Positions 14,890 to 27,648 of a stretch of DNA of 64,000 nt are shown piece after piece. How positions within the stretch are numbered: the stretch's first letter is position 1; each line of letters starts with the position of its first letter. Made by a program: the position numbers and the translations under genes. Where the stretch lies: the NCBI RefSeq assembly GCF_003576645.1, contig NC_044925.1, forward strand, positions 22,560,364 through 22,624,363. Reading direction: 5' to 3'. The notes beneath the pieces are model-generated. The model had not been told where the DNA came from, searched no databases, and saw only the letters and a list, made by a program, of their open reading frames with translations. This DNA is from Ipomoea triloba (Eukaryota; Streptophyta; Magnoliopsida; Solanales; Convolvulaceae).

Positions 14890-16101
14890 CTACAGTTCGA
14901 AAACAACAGTTCAGCGGCTTCCTACGCCATCTCCCTCCCTCACCGACACCTAAGAGAGAGAGAGAGAGTGACTGGCGAGTGACGAGTACTCGGAGAAATC
15001 AAATCTAACCTCCATTGATTTAATCTTCTCTCTTCTCAATTTCTCATCTCTTCCGAGGTACAATTTTTGTATTCCTTTCAAAGTGAGGTAAATGTGGTAT
15101 TTAGATGCATAATGTTGGTTTTATGTATGTTTAGTCTACGATATTTGTACTAGCCGTACGTAGGAAATCTTGTCATTGTTTAGCATTTGATTTGTAAACT
15201 AGATTTGGATTTAAGACTGATCTGCTTGTTGGAGAAGAAGGGAAGCAATCATGAATTTTGGAGTTTCTGTGATGCTATTTTGGCGATTTGAATTAGTTGA
15301 AGTTGATGAATCACAATAGGGACTGATGGGTGATCAAATTAGTGACTTTTTTTTATAGTATGGAGAGGCTTGGGCTTTGAACATTTTCTATTATCTTTTC
15401 CAAATTAGCCTTGTTTAATTCGAGCTTCATAGCAGCTTTCTTGACTGTCTTAAGGTAGTGTATTACAGATAATGGAGGAATGATAAATAGTTTTACATCA
15501 TACTGAAGGAGAATTCTCACTTTTTGAACATATTTTACTATGACTCAATCTCTTAGTGAAAATGAGGCAGAATAGAGTTGTTCAGTAGGATTTACATTTA
15601 TATCTACTTGATAGAATGGTTACTCAATATTTGCTTGTTGGCCATTTTCTTGATCAAATTGTGGGAGCAGATTTTTGGATCACAGTTGATCTATTTACAT
15701 GAATGCTCGTGTTATTGGGGGTGTTTTGAAAATGGCTTATCAGCCAAAGTCTGGCTTCTTTGACCAATTTTAGCTGTTTGACACTAAAATAAGTGTTTGT
15801 TTAATTATTTTTTGGCTGGACTGATTGATGCCCTTATAGGTCATTTTATGTGTAATCAGCTAAGAGTAAACACCTAATTTAACAAACACTTTTCTATAAA
15901 TAGCTAATGCTATTAGCTGGTCAAAATAGCTAACACAATAAGCTATCAATTATCAACTAAACTAATCAGTTATCAACTAATTGCCAGACACCCATTGGAA
16001 TATGATATTTAACATTTTGTATATCCATTAGCATTTGAAATGCTCTTTGATGAAATATAGGTTTCAATTGTTTTTTCCAGGGCCAAAACAGAGAAAATAT
16101 A
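14890..16101 (+). promoter_or_regulatory. 5' UTR exon, 5' UTR intron and promoter end of the lipase gene
   Basis: A pyrimidine-rich leader with a (GA)n run (about 14953-14968) precedes a good donor TTCCGAG|GTACAA at 15057/15058. Acceptor TTTTTTCCAG ends at 16080, 21 bases before the ATG. The 1,023-base leader intron is T-rich, as is usual for plant 5' UTR introns, which often raise expression. The exon start cannot be fixed from sequence alone. Confidence 0.55.
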
Positions 16102-17292
16102 ATGGCCTCAGAGAGGGAAGAGTTCAGCGTTTCGGGGCCATTGCATCTAGATGTTGTTAACTGGTATGCCAGATTCTTACTCATGAAAATGAGCGGAGTT
16201 TTAGAGATGGTGTATAGTGAACACCAACCATTAATTGATACCCTTACTAATAAAAAGTTAAAGAGCAAGTGAGGATGTTTTAATTCTGAAATTTCTTGCG
16301 TTTGTAGGGATAATGCGGACCACAGGAGGTCTGTTGCTGCGTGTTTGGTCCAAGGTGTCTACATTTTAGAGAGAGATCGACAGGAAAAGCGGCAGGGAGA
16401 TGAAGCTCTTGCTCCTCCATGGTGGAAATTCTTCAATTTCAAGTTATATCGTCAGCTTGTTGACGATGCTGATTCCTCTATCTTTGGTGCTGTTTATGAA
16501 TACACACCTCCGGGGTGCAATAGCAATGAGCTAGCAGTTAAATGCCCACGCTATGTCATTGCTTTCCGAGGGACCATTACAAAAGGAGATGCATTTTCAC
16601 GAGATTTGGAGTTGGATATGCACATTATCAGAAATGAACTTCATTTCTCTTCTCGCTTTGAGACGGGCATTCAAGCTGTGCGAAGCGTGGTTGCGACATT
16701 TGGAAGTTCAAATATCTGGTTAACTGGTCATTCCCTCGGGGCTGCTATAGCAATGCTCGCTGGTAAGACTATGGCAAAGACGGGAGTGTTTCTTGAAGCC
16801 TTTCTATTTAACTCACCGTACTTGTCAGCTCCAGTTGAGAGAATCAAGGATAAGAAAGTCAAGCATGGCATCCGAATCGCAACTAGTGTCATCACAGCTG
16901 GTCTTGCATTTGCTTCATCTGTGAAGAGTAACAACCGCCAGAAGAATCTATCAAGAGGTTCTTCTTTTGCTGCAATCTCGAGATGGGTGCCATGTCTGTT
17001 TGTGAATCCAGCTGATCACATATGCTCAGAGTACATTGGCTATTTTGAACATAGAAAAAAGATGGAGGATATCGGAATTGGGGCTATCGAGAACTTAGCA
17101 ACCCAACACTCTGTCGGGGGTCTTTTTATGAACTTATTGGGAAAGGACTCTGAAGAACCAATGCACCTTATTCCATCAGCAGCTTTAACGGTCAACTTGA
17201 CTCCTTCACCGGACTTCAAAGAAGCTCATGGAATTCACCAATGGTGGAGACCTGCTCTCCGCTTGGATTCCAAAACCTACCTGTACAGTTAA
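16102..17292 (+). CDS. alpha/beta-hydrolase, class-3-type lipase (At4g10955 family)
   Basis: Exons 16102-16163 and 16308-17292 (TAA), 348 aa. MASEREEFSVSGPLHLD continues through the junction Trp (TG|G) into DNADHRRSVAACL. The nucleophile elbow GHSLG is at residues 161-165 (Ser163) and the oxyanion-type FRG at 107-109. A likely acid Asp lies in NPADHICSEY and a likely His in EAHGIHQWW. The family belongs to the alpha/beta-hydrolase lipase group; its Arabidopsis member is database-named GDSL esterase/lipase At4g10955, although GHSLG is not a GDSL motif. The substrate is unknown. There is no clear signal peptide, so it is probably cytosolic. Its stop lies 356 bases from that of the convergent CBL gene. 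Confidence 0.92.
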
Positions 17293-17648
17293 GATCTCTA
17301 TGCTTCTTTATCACTCTCGATACGTTCTTATTGTGTGGCATCTTCTTGGCAGTACATACATGAACCTGTGCTTTTAGTATTTTTCTTCAATCTTATTGCT
17401 CCATACTATATCATTCTGGTGATAGGAAACAAGAAATATCCGGGTTTTCATGCATTTTATGCTTATGGAAGTAATAAGAAATTTCATGACTGTATCTTTG
17501 AATTCAAACCTTTAGATATGCAATGCAGAGTTGGATTTAGATGAGCTACATTTTGAGTTTCAAGCTCGATTATTAAAACAATATTACACATGAACACCAT
17601 GTTTTTCTTAAACTTTCTTGCTTGGCTTCTTTCCAATTCCCTCGTGAT

Positions 17649-19987
17649 CTACCAGAACAATTCCCGACTTTCAGACTGCAATTCCCAGTCCTTGACTCTA
17701 GTCAGTGTTATGAAGCTTGGGAATGCTATTGTTACCTCCCTGCAATTATACCCAAAAAAAAAAAACATTATAAGCCCAAGAAATCTTGAAAACTTTGTGT
17801 TATAATAATAAATGCTTATTATTGTTGTTTTGTTGTGTGACTTGATTTCTGGGAGAGTCATGTTGCTGATGAGAGCAGGGTTTCTTGCAACCAACTGTTT
17901 CCACTCTTCTGGACTGATTCTCCCATCTCCTGTCATGTCTGCCTCTGAAATTGTCTGTTCAAACATGTTTACACAGACAGGTTAGGTCCATTGACCATTC
18001 CATGATGTTTTGTTGTGTTTTTTAGTTCACATATTCTTGTCTACCTTGTCCACAATTGCTTCAATAACATCCTCTGCAATCATTGACCCTGTTTCACTTA
18101 TGGTAGCCAATACCATCTCCTTCAACTACCACATTAAAAATGCAAAAGTTATATATATTGTAGATTTGTAGGCAATTTATCTATCAGAATTCAGAAGTGA
18201 AGAAGAAAGAGTCGGTTTGACAAATGAATAAGATTATAAGAAACATGACCAGTAAAGTGAGATAGAGGGGTTATGTGATTATATCATTCTTGACATGTAT
18301 ACATACACCAGGAAACACGACAATGACAGGTAAAATATGATAGAAAGATTGTATTGCTTTTGAAATGTATACATACACTCACATCCAAACGTATTTATTC
18401 TCACCTCTTCACGATCGATATAGCCTGTTTGCTTCAAGTCATACAATCTAAATGCAACTGTGACAAAAGAAAAAGAAAAACGATAATAAGTGTACTCGCG
18501 AAGAATAAAATTCTTACCACATGCAATTGTAATTAATGAATTTAGTGACGGAAAGCATACATCCTTCTTTTCTTACATGCGATTTTGACAGATTCTGGTG
18601 TACGAGGATGGAACACGTTCAAGGATTGAACAAATTCTCCAAATTCTATTACGCCATTTCGCTTCATATCGAACAAATCAAACAACTGCATGTATATATT
18701 GAAACCCAAGTTGTTATTGTCATTTTGTGACACAAAATGTTTAATGAATTGCTCTGAGAGTCTCACCCTGTCTGCCATAAGATTTTGCTTATTGCTGCAC
18801 TCGAACATCCCAAGCAGAAACTCTTCCTGCCATAAGTGTCTAAGTTACTAACTTATTCATCTTTAAGTTTATAATTAAAGGAAAATGAATAAATGAAGAT
18901 ACTGGGCAAAAAGCCCGATCAGCTCGTTGATTTGATAATCACTAAGTTACAAGTTTGATTTTCAATGGTCTATTGGCACAACTTAGGTTGCTTTATGGTA
19001 TTTTGTTAGTCAAGATCACAAGGTATGATTTACATATTTTCACTAAGAAAGAAAGAAAAAATATAATTTTCAATAGTGTGTGTTGAATGTTCGAATATTA
19101 CTACTTATAATCTATTTATACAACATCAGACAAATTTTATTACGGATACAATTAATCGATCACATAAATTAAAATCAAATGGTAAAAGATGAGGCAAAAA
19201 GCTAAGTAACAAACATCATATCATGCGAAAAACAAAATACATACCTTGTGAATAAGACCATCATCGATTAAGGAACGGCTTAGTTTCTCGTACAAGACAT
19301 ACAAAGCCTCCACCTCATTCACTGTAACTATCAAAAATCAAAACGACACCAATTATCACTTTTGGTTTAACTTAATATCTGAAAATTTTTGTCTTATTTG
19401 AGAAAAATAATACACTTCTATTCTATTTTACCTATCATATTTACGACTATGTAGTCAATACCCAATCACTTACTCTCTTCTCTACTATACTTTCTCAATC
19501 ACCCCAAAGAGTCAATACCCCATTACTGGGTTCGATCCTGTGATCTTTCCTAGAGGAGAGCCACAGAAGTGTCATCTGAGCACAAGATGTTTGGTATATA
19601 AATTTTATATATTAATACTAAACTTAATATTATGAAAAATATAAGGAAAAATTATATTTTTCGTTCATAAGTTATTGAGTAATTATAGAATCCGTCCGTA
19701 ATTGTTGATTGTGCTCACTTTTCACTCTAAATTATCATTATATTGGTGTTGCACTTTTCGTTTCTAAATTATACTAGTGTTGCAAATTTCGTCGCTAATA
19801 TTTGTCAGTAAAGAGAAAAGTGCAATTTTTCAAAAATATAAATAAAAATAACTAATTCACATGAAATAAGACGGGGAGAGTAATATAATTACTCACAGGC
19901 TGTCTGAGAAGCAAGAGTGAGAAGATGATCGTCCAAACCAGAACTGTGTCTCTGCTTCAAGCAGAAGCAGCCCACCAGAAAGCGCAT
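17649..19987 (-). CDS. CBL4: calcineurin B-like calcium sensor, SOS3/CBL4 type
   Basis: Exons in transcript order: 19987-19897, 19327-19245, 18826-18767, 18685-18577, 18457-18405, 18125-18045, 17954-17842, 17739-17649 (TAG). They sum to 681 nt, 226 aa, in frame throughout; eight exons is usual for CBLs. Four EF-hands: a non-canonical first (about 35-60), then loops starting at Asp84 ([12 protein letters not shown]), Asp121 ([12 protein letters not shown]) and Asp165 ([12 protein letters not shown]). The C-terminal FPSF motif (203-206) carries the serine that CIPK kinases phosphorylate in the family. It would bind Ca2+ and recruit a CIPK, in SOS3's case for sodium tolerance. Odd: the N-terminus reads [12 protein letters not shown], with GTG where family members have the ATG of MGC, so the N-myristoylation start appears lost. 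A 5' UTR exon near 20190-20150 is possible. Confidence 0.9.
18905..19035 (+). repeat. degenerate SINE-like fragment in a CBL4 intron
   Basis: TGATAATCACTAAGTTACAAGTTTGATT resembles the B-box region of the SINE copies at 29735-29968 and 35931-36147, followed by the shared GGCACAACTTAGGTTG block. Confidence 0.4.
19640..19850. mobile_element. MITE copy, same family as 33463-34232
   Basis: Contains TTCATAAGTTATTGAGTAAT, GTGCTCACTTTTCACTCTAA and ATTATCATTATATTGGTGTT in the same order as the larger copy, without the solo LTR. It lies in the first CBL4 coding intron. Confidence 0.55.
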
Positions 19988-20199
19988 ATTTGGAACGCTG
20001 CAGATATTATACGTACAACACCTTGCCTGCAAATCTGCAACAGTAAAACATAATTAAGACGACACAAAACAATCTTAAAAAGTCTGATCTTGACGACAAT
20101 GCAAGAAGATTAAGTGAAACAAACAATCATTAATAATAAAACCTTAATTATGGCCTGGAAAGTTGTGGATTCTAATCTCATGATTCAACCAAACCCATC

Positions 20200-21479
20200 A
20201 AGAAATAATGGAGAGAGTTGTGATCTACCATACTTGACCCTTCCCTCTATTTATTATTCCTAACATACTTGACCCTTCTCCTTCTCTTTCGAACCAAAAA
20301 AAAAAAAACATAATTTGTGGACAAGAAATGGAGAGAGTTTAAAATGGACAAGTTGTCATTGGTTAATGGCGGCGATAGATAATATAATGGTACGCTGTTG
20401 TTTGGTCGTAATGAGCATCGTCATTTCCCATAATGATGTCATCAAACTTGGAGTTTAATTACTCAAGTAAATGATTTTTTTAAATGTGGATAATTTATTT
20501 TTTCTTATCTTTGGGACATTGATGAATGATGACAAGCAGCACATGCCAAATTAAAATTAGTAGTTGACTTGGAGACATTAGATTGGTCTAATTACATTGT
20601 TTAATTCTTTAATCGAAGTTTTTGTGTTTGAGTTGATAAACCAATCGTTTCAATCGCATACAGTTTATTTAAACCATATTTTAAACTTTAAAGAGGTTAA
20701 AATAATTCATTACTTCAACAACTCTCTAAATTTTAAAATTCACCGCACCATTAGCAATCATTAGTTAAATTACATTGTAATGTCTCTAACCGCTAATTTA
20801 ATTAATGTGATGTTGATATCATCTCTATCACATCATAATATTTAAAATTATTTTTACCACTAATATATTACATTAAGTCATTAATATGTACTAGGTATAA
20901 AATTCACATTGAATAACAAAAGCTACCCATTGCCACTTTGCTACACACTCAACTTGTTATTGTATTGCAAAGTATATTTAAATACCATTATAAAACGGGA
21001 TATGTAAAAAAAATTATTTGTATTAAGAAGTTTTATAAGAAAACAAATATATTGATTTAAAAAATAATTTAATTTATGGTGGTATTTAAATTTTAATATT
21101 TTAATTTATTCAAATTTTAATTTTTTAAACAATTAAAATTTTTAAATTTTATATTACAATACATGTGAGTTAATTTTTTCAAATAAAATAAATTAACATT
21201 TGTAATGCATAAATAAAATTTTATTAATGTTAATATTTTTAATAAACTAATAAGTATTATGCATTTTAATGCAATATATAAAAATGTCAATTGTTAAAAT
21301 ATTATATACTAAAATAAATTAAGATATTATAAATTTACGCATTATTTTTTTTTATTAATAGAAGTTAATAAAATTTACATAATAATTTATTCTAAATTTT
21401 ATGAAACATTTTTTAATATACATAAAATGTCTTATAGGTTCAATTTTATAATGATATTTAATCACACTTTGCAATAAAA
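20200..21479. other. CBL4 promoter side and AT-rich spacer
   Basis: The first 300 bases are the presumed CBL4 promoter (no clear TATA box chosen). The rest is very AT-rich with no coding signal. From 21317 on, the sequence is repeated after the N at 22323. Confidence 0.4.
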
Positions 21480-22322
21480 TCTACTATCTACCGTACTAAT
21501 AAAAGCCAAAGAGAGTTAGGCCTAAAATGTGTAGAAAAAATGAAGGTCAAATTATTTAATCAAATGGATGGTTCAGATTAATTACTTAGTCAAATAGATG
21601 GTTAAGATAATTCAGATTAATATTATTAATAGAGATTACCTAATTTAACCTTACTTTTATGATTATCCGTTAAGTTTTCCGTTAAATATTCTCTTCTCCA
21701 TTAATATTCCGTTAACTTTTAACTTACCCATTACTTTCTATAAGAAAGGTCTTAGGTTCAAACCTCATCTCAATCAAATTTGACATAATTAAGTTTCTCA
21801 CTCTATTTTACTCTTATTAAATTAAATAAATTAGTAGTTACAACAAAAAATGATACATTATTTCTTTAATTTAGAATTATGTGTCTACAATACCTTTATT
21901 TGAAAAAAATATTCATTATCAAAAAATTAAATTAAATAAGAGAAATAATTTCATTAGTTATAGTGTTTTTATTTTCTCTCATGCAAAGATTCTTTACATT
22001 CAAATTTATCAATTGATATTCATTACATTGTCCATTATCTTATTTTTACAATATCTTGTAATTAAATATCAAAGTTATAGTACAAAATAATGTTATATAT
22101 TTATTTACCAAGTATTTTATTAATACTATGAAAAAAAATTTTAAAATAATTTGAAACTAATTATATTAACTACTTGTGAATTGGTTGACAAAGAGAGTAC
22201 TCAAATAATAACCCAACAAATTGAAGCGGAATCACTCTATTTTACTCTTATTGAATTAAAATAAATTAGTAGTTACACCAAAAAATGATAAATATGTATT
22301 TCTTTAATACCATGAAAAAAAA
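21317..22322. repeat. first copy of a false direct duplication (1,006 bp)
   Basis: Matches 22324-23329 at a constant offset of 1,007, with the second copy beginning immediately after the single N at 22323. No difference found on reading. Interpreted as unmerged contig overlap. Confidence 0.9.
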
Positions 22323-24423
22323 NAATTAAGATATTATAAATTTACGCATTATTTTTTTTTATTAATAGAAGTTAATAAAATTTACATAATAATTTATTCT
22401 AAATTTTATGAAACATTTTTTAATATACATAAAATGTCTTATAGGTTCAATTTTATAATGATATTTAATCACACTTTGCAATAAAATCTACTATCTACCG
22501 TACTAATAAAAGCCAAAGAGAGTTAGGCCTAAAATGTGTAGAAAAAATGAAGGTCAAATTATTTAATCAAATGGATGGTTCAGATTAATTACTTAGTCAA
22601 ATAGATGGTTAAGATAATTCAGATTAATATTATTAATAGAGATTACCTAATTTAACCTTACTTTTATGATTATCCGTTAAGTTTTCCGTTAAATATTCTC
22701 TTCTCCATTAATATTCCGTTAACTTTTAACTTACCCATTACTTTCTATAAGAAAGGTCTTAGGTTCAAACCTCATCTCAATCAAATTTGACATAATTAAG
22801 TTTCTCACTCTATTTTACTCTTATTAAATTAAATAAATTAGTAGTTACAACAAAAAATGATACATTATTTCTTTAATTTAGAATTATGTGTCTACAATAC
22901 CTTTATTTGAAAAAAATATTCATTATCAAAAAATTAAATTAAATAAGAGAAATAATTTCATTAGTTATAGTGTTTTTATTTTCTCTCATGCAAAGATTCT
23001 TTACATTCAAATTTATCAATTGATATTCATTACATTGTCCATTATCTTATTTTTACAATATCTTGTAATTAAATATCAAAGTTATAGTACAAAATAATGT
23101 TATATATTTATTTACCAAGTATTTTATTAATACTATGAAAAAAAATTTTAAAATAATTTGAAACTAATTATATTAACTACTTGTGAATTGGTTGACAAAG
23201 AGAGTACTCAAATAATAACCCAACAAATTGAAGCGGAATCACTCTATTTTACTCTTATTGAATTAAAATAAATTAGTAGTTACACCAAAAAATGATAAAT
23301 ATGTATTTCTTTAATACCATGAAAAAAAAATAGTTTGAAACCAATCATATTAACTAGCGAGAAACTACCTTTTAATATCTTTGGAATACATAATATTTTA
23401 AATTTTCAAATTTTTATTAATTTATTTAATCTTTTTTCTTAAACTAGGGATTTCTTTATCCACAATAACTCATTCAACAATAATGGTTGAACCAAATGAA
23501 CCCCAAGCAGAACACCTAAAGGAAAGTCCATAGCTCCTATATCATAATCTCATTGCATGACGTTGTCATCTATGCTACCAACAATATCCGAATTGCAAAT
23601 AACACACTACCAACAAAAAGGAAGAGAACAAATAGTAAAGATGAAGACAATGACAATGTTACTCAAAAGAGAATTAAGAACCCACTTAGAAAAATTCAAA
23701 TTAAAAGTATTATTTATTTAGACTATCATTTTTTGACCAAGGCAAAAACTTGTGTGAGACTGTCTCACCATGAGACGGGTCGGGTCGGGTCAAGATACAA
23801 ATGTAATACTTATATGCACAAATGTCATACTTATATGCTCAAATGTAATACTAATCAGGAATAAAAATTTTGTTACTTATAAGGGTAAATGTAATACTTT
23901 TAAGGGAAAATACAATACTTTTACATTTCGATTTAAAAGTATTACTTTTTTCCTCAAAAGTATTATATTTGCCCTTATAAGTAAGGGACACTTGTCAACA
24001 TTACTTATTATGAAAAATGTACTCCGTATTACTTTTTCTCTTATAAGTAACAAAAATTGTATTCTTGATTAGTGTTATATTTGAGCATATAAGTATGACA
24101 TTTGCATTGTGTTTTGACCCGACCCGTCTCACGAATAAGGATCCGTGAGACGGTCTCACACAAGTGTAACCCTTAGACCAAATATTTAGACTATCGATTT
24201 TACAAGGTTGCAAACATTTATTTTAGTAATAATTATAATGAATTTTCTATATTATCTTGGATTCATATACTTTGAGTTAGATATTTAGATAAAAAAATTC
24301 GACATTCAATTACCCATGTATAAACTTCTCCTATATAATCTTGCATTAATATACTTTCAAATATTTATTTAAATATAAACATTGGGCATAAACCCATTCG
24401 CGCAATGCGCGTATAAAACTAGT
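21480..24423 (+). mobile_element. non-autonomous Helitron (inflated by assembly duplication)
   Basis: The 5' end TCTACTATCTACCGTACT follows an A; the 3' end has hairpin CGCGCAATGCGCG, then TATAAAA and CTAGT at 24419-24423. TC start, CTRRT end and a GC-rich hairpin about 10 bases inside are the Helitron hallmarks. Removing the false repeat leaves about 1.9 kb. No RepHel coding sequence is present. The base after CTAGT is A, whereas a classical Helitron target would give T. The same 3' end recurs at 26179-26183 in the duplicated stretch. Confidence 0.72.
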
Positions 24424-24682
24424 AAATAAGATAAAGGTGTAGTAAAGTGGTGGTAGGTAGTTTTTGTTATGGAATAAGTTAAGTGTTCAAAACTCGATGT
24501 GAGTATTATTTATTTTGGACATATTAATATAATATATATATTGGAGATAAAAATAATTAAATTTTAAATATTTATATAATAATATATGAGTTGGCATTTT
24601 TTCTCAAAAAAAAAATATGAGTTGGCATTTCAATATCAGGATGTGGTAAAGATAATGTCAGCATTATGCCAGCTAAGTTAAC
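22924..24682. repeat. first copy of a second false direct duplication (about 1.76 kb)
   Basis: Matches 24684-26442, starting just after the single N at 24683. One difference seen: CCC at about 23681 against CC at 25441-25444. Because it overlaps the first duplication, the stretch 22924-23329 is present three times. Confidence 0.9.
23741..24173. mobile_element. hAT-like MITE inside the Helitron
   Basis: Ends carry ACTTGTGTGAGACTGTCTCA and its inverse TGAGACGGTCTCACACAAGT; arms continue with GACGGGTCGGGTC against GACCCGACCCGTC and share ATACTTATATGCTCAAAT. It is flanked by TTGACCAA (23733-23740) and TAGACCAA (24174-24181), an 8-bp duplication with one mismatch, which fits hAT. It appears again at about 25501-25933 only because of the assembly duplication. 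Confidence 0.75.
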
Positions 24683-26442
24683 NTTATCAAAAAATTAAAT
24701 TAAATAAGAGAAATAATTTCATTAGTTATAGTGTTTTTATTTTCTCTCATGCAAAGATTCTTTACATTCAAATTTATCAATTGATATTCATTACATTGTC
24801 CATTATCTTATTTTTACAATATCTTGTAATTAAATATCAAAGTTATAGTACAAAATAATGTTATATATTTATTTACCAAGTATTTTATTAATACTATGAA
24901 AAAAAATTTTAAAATAATTTGAAACTAATTATATTAACTACTTGTGAATTGGTTGACAAAGAGAGTACTCAAATAATAACCCAACAAATTGAAGCGGAAT
25001 CACTCTATTTTACTCTTATTGAATTAAAATAAATTAGTAGTTACACCAAAAAATGATAAATATGTATTTCTTTAATACCATGAAAAAAAAATAGTTTGAA
25101 ACCAATCATATTAACTAGCGAGAAACTACCTTTTAATATCTTTGGAATACATAATATTTTAAATTTTCAAATTTTTATTAATTTATTTAATCTTTTTTCT
25201 TAAACTAGGGATTTCTTTATCCACAATAACTCATTCAACAATAATGGTTGAACCAAATGAACCCCAAGCAGAACACCTAAAGGAAAGTCCATAGCTCCTA
25301 TATCATAATCTCATTGCATGACGTTGTCATCTATGCTACCAACAATATCCGAATTGCAAATAACACACTACCAACAAAAAGGAAGAGAACAAATAGTAAA
25401 GATGAAGACAATGACAATGTTACTCAAAAGAGAATTAAGAACCACTTAGAAAAATTCAAATTAAAAGTATTATTTATTTAGACTATCATTTTTTGACCAA
25501 GGCAAAAACTTGTGTGAGACTGTCTCACCATGAGACGGGTCGGGTCGGGTCAAGATACAAATGTAATACTTATATGCACAAATGTCATACTTATATGCTC
25601 AAATGTAATACTAATCAGGAATAAAAATTTTGTTACTTATAAGGGTAAATGTAATACTTTTAAGGGAAAATACAATACTTTTACATTTCGATTTAAAAGT
25701 ATTACTTTTTTCCTCAAAAGTATTATATTTGCCCTTATAAGTAAGGGACACTTGTCAACATTACTTATTATGAAAAATGTACTCCGTATTACTTTTTCTC
25801 TTATAAGTAACAAAAATTGTATTCTTGATTAGTGTTATATTTGAGCATATAAGTATGACATTTGCATTGTGTTTTGACCCGACCCGTCTCACGAATAAGG
25901 ATCCGTGAGACGGTCTCACACAAGTGTAACCCTTAGACCAAATATTTAGACTATCGATTTTACAAGGTTGCAAACATTTATTTTAGTAATAATTATAATG
26001 AATTTTCTATATTATCTTGGATTCATATACTTTGAGTTAGATATTTAGATAAAAAAATTCGACATTCAATTACCCATGTATAAACTTCTCCTATATAATC
26101 TTGCATTAATATACTTTCAAATATTTATTTAAATATAAACATTGGGCATAAACCCATTCGCGCAATGCGCGTATAAAACTAGTAAATAAGATAAAGGTGT
26201 AGTAAAGTGGTGGTAGGTAGTTTTTGTTATGGAATAAGTTAAGTGTTCAAAACTCGATGTGAGTATTATTTATTTTGGACATATTAATATAATATATATA
26301 TTGGAGATAAAAATAATTAAATTTTAAATATTTATATAATAATATATGAGTTGGCATTTTTTCTCAAAAAAAAAATATGAGTTGGCATTTCAATATCAGG
26401 ATGTGGTAAAGATAATGTCAGCATTATGCCAGCTAAGTTAAC

Positions 26443-27640
26443 AGTCATATTAATATCGTTAACTATTGTCTGGTACTTTGACCGCAATCATTATACCGTG
26501 GATCATAGTCCATAGTACACAATACAATTTGCCCTTGTTGAGTTCGCAGTTAAGCAGCACACATCCAATGACATAGAAGGCTAACATTTTTAAAAATTAA
26601 TATTACATAGATTCTCACTTTTATTCTTTTTTTTTTTTGGGTAAATGTCTTATTAACGTAACATGTTCTGACTAATACAAAAATTAATAATAAATTATAA
26701 TTTTTTTCCTTTTATTTTCTTCTTTCAGTAAACTTTGACCGACTACCTTAGGAAATATTATATTGCTGGAAATGTTAGATTACTAGGAATTTTAGATTGT
26801 TATGTTTGGTAACTGTTTAAGCGAACCCCTAGACGAGGATCCTACTTGACGTCTTGACCCCTAGCTAGACTAGGATCCTATTTAACTTTAACTGTTTAAG
26901 CGCACCCCTAGACGAGGATTCTACTTGACCCATATTTGGTTGCTAAATAGTCCTAACATTTCTCTTGATCATTAAGTGTCTAGCTTCTTTAGTTGCCCGA
27001 TTAGCTCTCCTAACATTTCAATGGTTCCAACTTAGGTCTAAGTAGTTCTTCACTTCTTCTCAACCCACAAAATGAAATGAGGATGTAAGCTTATTAATGG
27101 TTTTTTCTCTTATCTTCACCTTGGTTTAATTATACAAATTGCATCAATATTATAATCTAATTACGGAATATATGAAATTAAAAATTTATAACTTTTATAG
27201 CATGAAATTTAACCCCTATGGACTCAATTCGTATTGATTTTCTCCTTGTTACTCAAGGTCTCAATTTCTATTGGAGAAGACTCATCTTTCTTTTTTTTTT
27301 TCTTTTTTTTCTTTTTTTTTTTATTTTAAATTCAAATATAAGGGGTACCTCAAGGGAAAACAAGGCTAAGTTCTTTCCTTCACTCTGCAAACACAAGTGC
27401 TTCCCATCAAATCGTTAGTGATAGCTCGCCCAGCTCCCGGCGGACAACTTCAGTGATCTTCCCATTTAGCTAGTTGATAAGCTCCATGATTGGTAAGAGC
27501 ATCCTCTACCTTGCTTTGTTCCCGGTAAACATCTCTAAGTGAAACATTATATTCCAATCTCTTCCCATCCACCACGCCGCCTCTTCAATGTAGATGTTGA
27601 TGGGTCCTCTCAGGGGGAGTTCTCTCCCGGATCCCCTTGA
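26443..27640. other. spacer with small direct repeat
   Basis: Holds a direct repeat of about 35 bases (AACTGTTTAAGCGAACCCCT at 26811, again at 26889 with A to C) and long T tracts (26630, 27290-27320). No coding exon supported. Confidence 0.45.
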
Positions 27641-27648
27641 TCACATTC

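Noticed and set aside
20140..20185. Upstream exon for CBL4 starting MRLESTTFQAIIK
   Set aside because: Splicing it to the exon at 20034 puts that exon in a frame with an early stop. At best it is 5' UTR.
21881..23097. Two identical 69-residue frames (21881 and 22888) as a gene family
   Set aside because: Same sequence counted twice through the false duplication; the translation is AT-rich with no domain.
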